From Micavibrio sp. UBA2705 (GTDB lineage Bacteria > Pseudomonadota > Alphaproteobacteria > Micavibrionales > Micavibrionaceae), in assembly GCA_002354205.1 (NCBI GenBank), contig DELD01000008.1, positions 8,946 through 25,303 of the forward strand: DNA of 16,358 bases. Reading direction: 5' to 3'. Both the position numbers and the translations under genes were made by a program. The notes under the pieces are model-generated. The model was not told the origin of the DNA and searched no databases. It was given only the letters and a program-made list of their open reading frames with translations. Each line of letters starts with the position of its first letter. Within the stretch, counting starts at the first letter, position 1. Positions 8,204 through 13,672 of the stretch are shown here, one piece after another.

Positions 8204-8335
8204 TTAAGACGCTTTTTTAAACCAGCTATAGGACTTCTTTGATGTGAGAAGCTTACGGGCTTTTTTAACACTACGCATTTGTGGCGTTTCGCCCCATTTG
8301 CGGAATTTTTGTATGTTTATTTGTGACATTATCAT
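8204..8335 (-). CDS. Small very basic protein, 43 residues
   Basis: A short gene that length-filtered gene calling would miss. Reading begins MIMSQINIQKFRKWGETPQM and ends with WFKKAS. It has twelve Lys/Arg and only one acidic residue, mostly in a basic stretch from residue 21 to 41, and no hydrophobic segment. Such a profile would fit nucleic-acid or membrane-surface binding, but I recognise no family. Support for a real gene: a strong purine-rich GGGGAGGG (8345-8352) 9 bases before the first ATG, a TTGACATAA-type promoter at 8384-8413 and an intrinsic terminator 30 bases after the stop. The second ATG (8329) is the alternative start (41 residues) but is far from the ribosome site. It is one of four units sharing this promoter type. 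Confidence 0.65.
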   Translation of the reverse strand: MIMSQINIQKFRKWGETPQMRSVKKARKLLTSKKSYSWFKKAS

Positions 8336-8383
8336 GGTTCTTATCCCTCCCCGAAATATGACCCCTTTTTATATTCTGGCCTT

Positions 8384-8413
8384 AATGTAGCACAACAATA
8401 ATAGTTATGTCAA
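8384..8413 (-). promoter_or_regulatory. TTGACATAA-type promoter for the 43-residue gene
   Basis: On the minus strand a perfect -35 TTGACA (8408-8413) is followed by an 18-base spacer and TACATT (8384-8389, 4 of 6). The -35 is extended to TTGACATAA, as in three other minus-strand units here. The predicted leader is about 40 bases. Confidence 0.6.
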
Positions 8414-8420
8414 ATATTAT
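8405..8420. repeat. 16-base exact repeat, copy 1
   Basis: TTATGTCAAATATTAT on the plus strand is identical to 13318-13333. It covers the -35 box of the 43-residue gene's promoter and the AT-rich sequence upstream of it, so it may be a promoter UP-element or operator. Confidence 0.65.
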
Positions 8421-8424
8421 GTGT

Positions 8425-8458
8425 AAAAAAGACCCACTGCATAATGTTATGCAGTGGG
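8425..8458 (-). terminator. Strong intrinsic terminator after the 165-residue membrane protein
   Basis: CCCACTGCATAA (8433-8444) and TTATGCAGTGGG (8447-8458) are perfect 12-base complements. On the minus strand the stem is followed within two bases by six T residues (8425-8430). It lies 11 bases beyond the stop of the gene at 8470. Confidence 0.9.
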
Positions 8459-8469
8459 GCGCAATATAG

Positions 8470-8967
8470 TTAACCGATTTTCAGGACGTTGTTTTTAACA
8501 TCATACGTCACTGTACGACCGTCTTGCGTGCGCACAGCATCATCTTGCTCTAACGCTGCGACTTGGTATTCAGATGGGTTGATGTCACTTGCATCTGCCA
8601 GTAAAGGCGTTGCAACGCCGTGAATGCCATTAAAAGTGAAACTTGCTAAGGCCATTGCTGTAACGCTTGAACTTACGCTGCTCCAAAGCTGATCATTTTG
8701 TACGTTTTTAATGTATCCTTTACGGCGCGCAGCGCCATATCCTGCGGCGCCCAGTAAAAAGCCGCCATATAAGACGCCAAATTTAGCCGCACCTGTTGTT
8801 GCAAGGAACGCTGTTTCCTGCACAATATTTGATGTCGGGTTTGACATGACTGCTGGTGCAACTGAAAATGTTGAAATACCTGCAAACACGGCTGCAAAAA
8901 TAGCTGTATTGCTGTTCTGCTTAATATGACCTGCGGCTTTGTTATATAGATTCTTGATTGATTTCAT
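8470..8967 (-). CDS. Hypothetical membrane protein, 165 residues
   Basis: I do not recognise a family. The N-terminus is basic (MKSIKNLYNKAAGHIK), then hydrophobic segments lie at about 22-42, 58-80 and 100-122. A positive RRKGYIK at 81-87 follows the second, which suggests that end faces the cytoplasm. The last 40 residues are polar (YQVAALEQDDAVRTQDGRTV) and look like a small soluble beta domain. I start at the ATG (8967) because AGGGAG (8974-8979) is 6 bases away; an in-frame GTG at 8970 is too close. It forms a complete single-gene unit: a near-consensus promoter upstream and a 12-bp-stem terminator right after. Its promoter shares TTGACATAA with the phage-region units, and the Gly/Ala-rich membrane region recalls the 180-residue protein at 15252-15794, though I see no convincing homology. 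Confidence 0.8.
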   Translation of the reverse strand: MKSIKNLYNKAAGHIKQNSNTAIFAAVFAGISTFSVAPAVMSNPTSNIVQETAFLATTGAAKFGVLYGGFLLGAAGYGAARRKGYIKNVQNDQLWSSVSSSVTAMALASFTFNGIHGVATPLLADASDINPSEYQVAALEQDDAVRTQDGRTVTYDVKNNVLKIG

Positions 8968-9007
8968 CACAATCTCCCTGAAAATTTATTTTTATAATTA
9001 TGCATTG

Positions 9008-9035
9008 GTTATAGCAGCGTTTCCATTTATGTCAA
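9008..9035 (-). promoter_or_regulatory. TTGACATAA-type promoter for the 165-residue membrane protein
   Basis: Minus-strand TTGACA (9030-9035), a 16-base spacer and TATAAC (9008-9013, 5 of 6). This is the best sigma-70 match in the window. The -35 continues as TTGACATAA. Transcription would start near 9001, about 35 bases before the ATG. Confidence 0.75.
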
Positions 9036-9063
9036 CAACAACCGCAGATTACAAAATATTTAT

Positions 9064-9092
9064 TTGCATCGCCTTCATGCGCTCTGTATAAA
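9064..9092 (+). promoter_or_regulatory. Candidate promoter for the LOG-family gene
   Basis: TTGCAT (9064-9069), a 17-base spacer and TATAAA (9087-9092, 5 of 6) point rightward towards the ATG at 9154. It is back to back with the minus-strand promoter at 9008-9035. Confidence 0.5.
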
Positions 9093-9153
9093 TAGGCTCT
9101 AGTCCCCCGCGCCTAGGCAAGCTATATCAGTATTGAATAAGAATAGGAATATC

Positions 9154-10077
9154 ATGCAGACAATTACAGTCTTCGCAGGCTCTTCAGGCTTTGCACCTCA
9201 ATCACACAACATGGCCGCACGCGTGCTTGGGCAGGAATGTGCTGCGCGTAAAATAGATTTGTGCTATGGCGGCATGAATGCCGGTTTAATGTATTTGGTC
9301 GCCGAAGCGGCGCGCCGTAATAATGGCCGCGTGATTGGCGTTATACCATCGCGGCTGAGAGATAGCGAACGCGTCCACAGAGATTTAGACGAGCTGATTA
9401 CCGTCGAAACGCTATGGGAACGTAAACGCAAAATGTTTCACTTGGCTGATGCCATATTCGCGTTGCCAGGCGGCTTTGGCACATATGATGAAGTTGCCGA
9501 AGTCCTATATTGGGGCGTACTTGGCTTTCACAGCAAGCCGATGGTGATGTTAAACATTGATGGTTATTGGGATGACTTCCTTGATTATTTCAACAACCAT
9601 GTACATCAAGGTGATGATGAGCTTGGCAAAGTTTCCGACTTCCTTATCGAAGCGAAAACAGTGGAAGAAGCCTTCGCCAAGGCCGAAGCATGGCAAGCCC
9701 CCGCTTATGCCAGCACACATGCTGATAAGCAAGAATCCCTCCCCCATTTTGAAGATGCCTTTAGCGCAGAAAATATGGACTGTATTATCATTGACCAATC
9801 CACCGCAAAAGGCGCATATCAAATCGGCACGGCGCTTACCTTGCGCCAGCTAGGCAAACATAATTTGCCGATTGGCATTTTAAATGAAAATGATGATTTC
9901 AGCCCATTAATGCAATGGGTGATGGATGCCTCTGCCGCGCGTTATATCACGGCAAAATGCACAAGCTTATTCGCGGTAGAGACCGACAAAGCCATACTCG
10001 CGGAGCGCCTCAGCAAGCTCGCGGCCATAGACATTGACCTGCATGAAGACAAATGGGGAGATAAACCAGAGTTTTAA
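9154..10077 (+). CDS. LOG-family (TIGR00730-type) protein with C-terminal extension
   Basis: The first 190 residues are a Rossmann-fold LOG ('lonely guy') domain, a family that includes cytokinin riboside 5'-monophosphate phosphoribohydrolases and related nucleotide hydrolases. Seen are VFAGSSG (6-12), CYGGMNAGLM (37-46), ERKRKMF (89-95) and the hallmark PGGFGTYDE (105-113), whose Glu and the preceding basic residues form the active site in the family. Residues about 200-307 are extra compared with typical LOG proteins (about 180-200). They read like a second, degenerate alpha/beta unit (CIIIDQSTAKGAYQIGTALT at 210-229) without the PGGxGT motif. The ATG at 9154 has AGGA 5 bases upstream; an earlier TTG (9133) has no ribosome site. 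It is the only plus-strand gene in the right half, converging on the holin gene with a 12-base gap. Confidence 0.9.
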   Translation: MQTITVFAGSSGFAPQSHNMAARVLGQECAARKIDLCYGGMNAGLMYLVAEAARRNNGRVIGVIPSRLRDSERVHRDLDELITVETLWERKRKMFHLADAIFALPGGFGTYDEVAEVLYWGVLGFHSKPMVMLNIDGYWDDFLDYFNNHVHQGDDELGKVSDFLIEAKTVEEAFAKAEAWQAPAYASTHADKQESLPHFEDAFSAENMDCIIIDQSTAKGAYQIGTALTLRQLGKHNLPIGILNENDDFSPLMQWVMDASAARYITAKCTSLFAVETDKAILAERLSKLAAIDIDLHEDKWGDKPEF

Positions 10078-10089
10078 GCTGCCTCTTTC

Positions 10090-10683
10090 CTAATCATTAT
10101 ACGAAGCCGCTTGCTGCGCCTTATTGGGGCGCATTGGCGGCTTTTTTATTGCGCTATTTTCTTCGCCTTCATCTGCCGCCAAGGTGATATAGCGATTACG
10201 CAGTTTCTTATCTTCACTGCGTTTATAAACATAAACGCCAAGGACGGATAACGCCACAGCCCAAATAGTGCCAAGGCTTTCCATGGCATCGATAACCAGC
10301 ACAGCGTCTTTGGTGCGGAATATCATAATATAGGCAATGCCAAGCATTTGCGCCGCCCATGTAATGGCCATTAAGTAGCCAAATGTTGGGCGCATACGGC
10401 GAACGAATTTATCATTGGATGTGATCTCAGCGCGCAGCGAGCTGTTTACTTCGGCAGCGAGTTTGGTTTGTTCTTCTATTTTTAGCTTGGTCATTTCTTC
10501 CATATGGCGGTTCGCTTCGCCAATATCATGGGATGATACGCCGCCTGTTTTTATGGCCTCATCAAGGCCGTCCAAAGCATCTGCGGTGGATTGTGCGCTT
10601 GGGTGTGCTATGCCACGCAATACGCCGCTGACAAGCTCGACCAAAAATGGCAAACCAAGCTGCGCTAATAAATTAATCGCCAT
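10090..10683 (-). CDS. 3TM holin of the gene-transfer-agent/phage type
   Basis: This matches the 3TM holin family (Pfam GTA_holin_3TM), named from the Rhodobacter capsulatus gene transfer agent lysis cassette. Holins open the inner membrane so that the endolysin can reach the wall. The 197 residues show an N-terminal hydrophobic helix (4-22), a charged, probably helical region (30-98) ending in RRMRPTFGYL (95-104), two further membrane helices (about 101-122 and 137-154) joined by a short loop with MESLGTIWAVALSVLGVYVY, and a basic, polar C-tail. AAGGAGAGG upstream of the ATG gives a strong ribosome site. It lies 12 bases after the cell-wall hydrolase gene, forming a lysis pair, and is the last minus-strand gene before the LOG gene. 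The DNA for its last residues also carries a plus-strand terminator. Confidence 0.88.
   Translation of the reverse strand: MAINLLAQLGLPFLVELVSGVLRGIAHPSAQSTADALDGLDEAIKTGGVSSHDIGEANRHMEEMTKLKIEEQTKLAAEVNSSLRAEITSNDKFVRRMRPTFGYLMAITWAAQMLGIAYIMIFRTKDAVLVIDAMESLGTIWAVALSVLGVYVYKRSEDKKLRNRYITLAADEGEENSAIKKPPMRPNKAQQAASYND
10104..10148 (+). terminator. Intrinsic terminator for the LOG gene, inside the holin coding sequence
   Basis: AAGCCGC (10104-10110) pairs with GCGGCTT (10137-10143), enclosing a second stem TGCGCC/GGCGCA (10115-10120 with 10128-10133). Six T residues (10142-10147) follow. It lies 27 bases after the LOG stop and within the antisense of the holin's C-terminal codons. Confidence 0.65.
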
Positions 10684-10695
10684 AAATCCTCTCCT

Positions 10696-11196
10696 TTATA
10701 CGTTCACAAGACGGTAGAAAATGTGTCTACCCAGCACTGCTGATGGTTTGTTATCTTTGATCCAGTATGGGGATATGCCTGCGGCGTGGTAATGGGTTGC
10801 ACCTTTAGTGATATCTGTACCCAAAACACCTGCAACAGCGCGCCTTGCAATGCGCAGTGCGCTGACGAAGTAAATGTCATCATCTGCGCTCAGCTGAATA
10901 AGCTTCGCACGGTTGGGGTCGTCTTTGTTCCAACATGAAAACTGAAATGGTTTTTGGCAAATTTGCACAATGTCATTGCCCCACCAATAACTGCCAAGCG
11001 TTTTTGATATTGCAAGGCGGTTTAAAATAACCTGCGCGACGGCTTGCATACCGGCGCTGCCTTCACCGCGGGCTTCGCCCCATAATGTGCGTGCCAATGT
11101 ATCAATCGCGATTTGATCATAAAATGCTTTGGCGGCAATATTCTCTGGCTTTGATTTGGGGACGAGTTTAAATGGCTTTAAGCGTTTTTGTTTCAT
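10696..11196 (-). CDS. Cell-wall hydrolase, SleB type (phage endolysin)
   Basis: A 166-residue hydrolase of the SleB/CwlJ family (Pfam Hydrolase_2), a peptidoglycan-cleaving fold often used as an endolysin in alphaproteobacterial phages. The catalytic glutamate is probably E41 in LARTLWGEARGEG (34-46). Other family signatures are AVAQVILNR (52-60), FQFSCWN (84-90) and ATHYHAAGISPYW (133-145). There is no signal peptide. The N-terminus is basic (MKQKRLKPFKLVPKSK), consistent with export through a holin rather than Sec. I start at 11196 because GGAG (11203-11206) is 6 bases before this ATG; a longer reading to 11229 lacks a ribosome site. It is followed at 12 bases by the holin gene. Upstream lies the terminator of the paralogue pair, and I see no strong promoter between. 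Confidence 0.9.
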   Translation of the reverse strand: MKQKRLKPFKLVPKSKPENIAAKAFYDQIAIDTLARTLWGEARGEGSAGMQAVAQVILNRLAISKTLGSYWWGNDIVQICQKPFQFSCWNKDDPNRAKLIQLSADDDIYFVSALRIARRAVAGVLGTDITKGATHYHAAGISPYWIKDNKPSAVLGRHIFYRLVNV

Positions 11197-11251
11197 GACA
11201 TGCTCCGTGTTTACTGCTAAAAACCGCACGATTTAAAGTAACCGCGCGACA

Positions 11252-11286
11252 AAGAAAAACGCCGCCGCATTACTGCGCCGGCGTTT
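11252..11286 (-). terminator. Intrinsic terminator after the paralogue pair
   Basis: Thirteen-base arms (11257-11269 and 11274-11286) pair with a single C-C mismatch around a TTAC loop. On the minus strand they are followed by TTTTTCTTT. The stem is GC-rich and should be efficient, 24 bases after the stop of the 313-residue gene. Confidence 0.88.
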
Positions 11287-11310
11287 ATAAATTCTATAAT
11301 GTAGTTTTGT

Positions 11311-12252
11311 TTACTTAGGCTCTTTTTTGAACTGATCTTTAACCCAGCTGCTCGCTTTACCTGTCGCAGCAACGGCGCGTCCCGTATAATCTACAGTCGA
11401 GTTCATCGCTTGGCTCGCGTAATGTTTTGAAAGTGCCGCCGCGTTTCTCGGAACAGAAAGGCTTAAATTATATGAGCCAACATCAGCGTTAAGCGCTGCT
11501 AAAGTTTCTACTTCATCATCCGCAACATATATATAAGATGCGTTGTTTTTCAACACATCCAAAATAAAGCGCCCAGCACTCACTTTCTCCGTCGTTGAAG
11601 CATCTACTGTATTAGAAATCGCCTCTTGCTGCGCGGCATTAATTGATAATACTTCCCCTGTCTGTTTCGCCGCGGCGAGTGTGACAAGCGCATTAAATTG
11701 GCCACGTGTAAGCACACCTTCACAACGCGTTTGATAATCAAACATTTCAACCAAATTGCTAAAACCTTCTGCATTGCCTTGCTTTGCCAAGGCTTTTTGT
11801 GTTTTTGCATCGTCGCATAAAACATCAAGCCCTTCAGATAGGTTGGTGATAGCACCATAAATCGCCGCATAATCAGCTGCGCTGTCATGCGGGCGATCAA
11901 GTGCCTTATTGATATCCTTAATGACGGCAGCAACTTTTTTACCGCTGCCAATTGTTGTGATGTCCGCCTGTGCGTCAACCAGCATTTCTTCAATTGATTT
12001 CAAAATATCCGCGCCGCTAGCTGTTCCCTCTGGTTTATTCTTTGTACCATCGAGCATTTCATCGACAAAAATAGCGTCCCAGCTAAGCGCCGCCGTTGCT
12101 ATTTTGTTACGCAAAGCTTTGCATTGCAGGTCGATAGCGAACTTACCACTATCTTTTACCGCATCAACCGTTGCCTCATAAGCATCCGCTGTGCTGTCTG
12201 CGACTTTTGTCCAAGTGTTTTTTAATTTTGAGCCGAAATCTTTGAAACCCAT
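11311..12252 (-). CDS. Hypothetical protein, paralogue B of a tandem pair, 313 residues
   Basis: A predicted all-helical soluble protein that I cannot assign to a family. It is clearly homologous to the gene just upstream. Shared landmarks in order are DEML (64-67), a helix ending in DAQADIT, ALAKQGNAEGFSNLV (154-168), an RC pair (176-177), TEKVSA (221-226), DVGSYNLSLSV (257-267) and HYASQ (277-281). The N-terminus is amphipathic (MGFKDFGSKLKNTWTKVADS) and the C-terminus basic (SSWVKDQFKKEPK), suggesting membrane or protein contacts; no signal peptide. AAAGGA 8 bases before the ATG at 12252 fixes the start. An upstream extension to 12303 would overlap paralogue A and lacks a ribosome site. 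It is 17 bases after paralogue A and co-transcribed with it, and a strong terminator follows. Confidence 0.85.
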   Translation of the reverse strand: MGFKDFGSKLKNTWTKVADSTADAYEATVDAVKDSGKFAIDLQCKALRNKIATAALSWDAIFVDEMLDGTKNKPEGTASGADILKSIEEMLVDAQADITTIGSGKKVAAVIKDINKALDRPHDSAADYAAIYGAITNLSEGLDVLCDDAKTQKALAKQGNAEGFSNLVEMFDYQTRCEGVLTRGQFNALVTLAAAKQTGEVLSINAAQQEAISNTVDASTTEKVSAGRFILDVLKNNASYIYVADDEVETLAALNADVGSYNLSLSVPRNAAALSKHYASQAMNSTVDYTGRAVAATGKASSWVKDQFKKEPK

Positions 12253-12269
12253 TACTTCAATCCTTTTGC

Positions 12270-13256
12270 TTAATTTGGAGTATTTTTGCGGTTGGCGTAC
12301 CAACCAAGTGCCTGCCCCGCCAAGGCCTTTGCACCGTTTGATAATTGTGCGCCGTAATGCGTAGCGTAAGCCATCGCATTTGACGATACCGACATAGAAA
12401 GATTATATGCGCCGATATCTTCACTTACGTTATAAAGAGCATTTGCAGTTTCTTTGTCAAAATCTGTGCTGTACATGTCAAGGTCGTTTGACATTTTTGA
12501 GACAAGCATAATGCTTGCTGACACTTTTTCAGATGCTGCACTCTCGCCTGTTAGTTCACTTATCGTCAGCGCTTCATTGCTAGACAAAGCTAAACCCACA
12601 TTTTCAGTATGTTCACTCACTATAATTTCAGCAAGCTTCGCAGGCTTACATTTCTGCACAACAGCGGCGCAGCGTTGTTCATGGGCAAAACCTTTGACCA
12701 GATTTTCAAATGTTTCTTTATTGCCGCCTTTAGCAAGCGCATCCATGACTTTTTTATTGCTGCTTAAATCCTGCACTTCGGCGATTGATAAACTTGTGAG
12801 ATGATAGATATCATAAAGTGAGTTTACATCCATGCCAGATTTCATGTTTGTAACTTTGCCAAGATTGATGATAGTTTTACCAAGCGCTTCGCCATCTTTA
12901 ACGCCTGTGACACGTGCCTGTGCGAGCGTCAGCATATCTTTAATTGATGACAAAACATCAACACCTTTGGCGCATCCGCCTGCATCTTTATCGCTTACGC
13001 CGTTCAGCATTTCATCCATGTAGACAGATAACCAGTTCATGCGTGCTTGGTCTACGCGCCCACGTATCGTATCAAGCTGTAATTTATTGGCTGCTAGTGC
13101 TGGGTCTGCGGCAACGTCGTCATATTGTGATTTTACTTTGCTGGCTGCATCTTGTGCTTGCTCCGCTAGCTTTTTGCCCTGTTCAGCCGCCTTATCTAAA
13201 GCGCCGCCAAACTGGCCTTTTAACTTATTCAAATTTTCTTTATCGAAAAATGACAT
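12270..13256 (-). CDS. Hypothetical protein, paralogue A of a tandem pair, 328 residues
   Basis: This is the first gene of the two-gene unit. It is predicted helical, without signal peptide or clear membrane span, and of unknown function. The N-terminus (about 1-45) is a long charged amphipathic helix (KAAEQGKKLAEQAQDAASKV). The conserved core shared with paralogue B has DEML (81-84), ALAKGGNKETFENLV (173-187), QRC (194-196), SEKVSA (242-247), DIGAYNLSMSV (280-290) and HYGAQ (300-304). The cysteines C95, C196 and C203 are mostly not shared, apart from the one in the RC pair. GGAG 7 bases before the ATG supports the start. The pair sits between the Rz-like gene and the endolysin, in phage orientation, yet has its own promoter and terminator like a moron. 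The repeated architecture suggests the two proteins may form hetero-oligomers (inference). Confidence 0.85.
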   Translation of the reverse strand: MSFFDKENLNKLKGQFGGALDKAAEQGKKLAEQAQDAASKVKSQYDDVAADPALAANKLQLDTIRGRVDQARMNWLSVYMDEMLNGVSDKDAGGCAKGVDVLSSIKDMLTLAQARVTGVKDGEALGKTIINLGKVTNMKSGMDVNSLYDIYHLTSLSIAEVQDLSSNKKVMDALAKGGNKETFENLVKGFAHEQRCAAVVQKCKPAKLAEIIVSEHTENVGLALSSNEALTISELTGESAASEKVSASIMLVSKMSNDLDMYSTDFDKETANALYNVSEDIGAYNLSMSVSSNAMAYATHYGAQLSNGAKALAGQALGWYANRKNTPN

Positions 13257-13297
13257 ACACTGTCTCCATTACACATAATGTTATAAAAATCTGCTGT

Positions 13298-13326
13298 AAA
13301 CTAGCAGCCCCCTAACGTTATGTCAA
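13298..13326 (-). promoter_or_regulatory. TTGACATAA-type promoter for the paralogue pair
   Basis: Minus-strand TTGACA (13321-13326), a 17-base spacer and TAGTTT (13298-13303, weak). The -35 overlaps the stop codon of the upstream 106-residue gene. The -10 lies in the loop of a short hairpin, CTGCT (13291-13295) with AGCAG (13303-13307), followed by five T on the minus strand, which may be a weak terminator or an operator. Confidence 0.5.
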
Positions 13327-13333
13327 ATATTAT
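13318..13333. repeat. 16-base exact repeat, copy 2
   Basis: Identical to 8405-8420 (TTATGTCAAATATTAT). This copy lies across the 3' end of the 106-residue gene and forms the -35 and upstream region of the paralogue-pair promoter. Confidence 0.65.
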
Positions 13334-13643
13334 TTTTACCATTCAGAGATTCCGTTTTTAGTGCTGTACGGTCAAGCTTAGCTTCAATACGCAGCAAGTG
13401 TCCCGTCAGGCGGTCTTCTAGCGCGTGAACATGCGAAAGCCGCGCATATGACTTTGCCGTTTCAAGCTTATGGGCGGATAGCCCCTCCCTTAATTGCATA
13501 GCGCGGCTATCAATAATTGACTGCAATTCACGCAAAGCGGTTTCACTTTGCTGTTTAACGCGCCAGATCATCCAAAATAATGCGCTCATGGCAGGAATAT
13601 CTATGGCGGATATCCACCATTGTAAGTCTAAATTCGGTGGCAT
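13323..13643 (-). CDS. Small protein with one membrane helix and coiled coil, Rz-like position
   Basis: A 106-residue protein with a single N-terminal hydrophobic segment (about 8-27, WWISAIDIPAMSALFWMIW). A long charged helix follows from 28 to about 95, rich in Leu at heptad-like spacing and probably a coiled coil (ETALRELQSIIDSRAMQLRE). That layout, an anchored N-terminus with a helical ectodomain, is the one found in Rz-type inner-membrane spanins. Its place next to the large terminase matches Rz in T7-like phages. No Rz sequence signature or overlapping Rz1 lipoprotein frame was recognised, so a structural or accessory membrane protein is equally possible. The ribosome site GGGAGG is strong. 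It lies 29 bases after the terminase stop and is probably in the same transcript. Confidence 0.75.
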   Translation of the reverse strand: MPPNLDLQWWISAIDIPAMSALFWMIWRVKQQSETALRELQSIIDSRAMQLREGLSAHKLETAKSYARLSHVHALEDRLTGHLLRIEAKLDRTALKTESLNGKNNI

Positions 13644-13672
13644 ATCTATCCTCCCTTGTTAAAAAAATGCGT

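Noticed and set aside
12253..12303. Longer form of paralogue B starting at 12303
   Set aside because: It would overlap paralogue A's end; AAAGGA lies correctly before the ATG at 12252, and the alignment of the pair does not need the extension.
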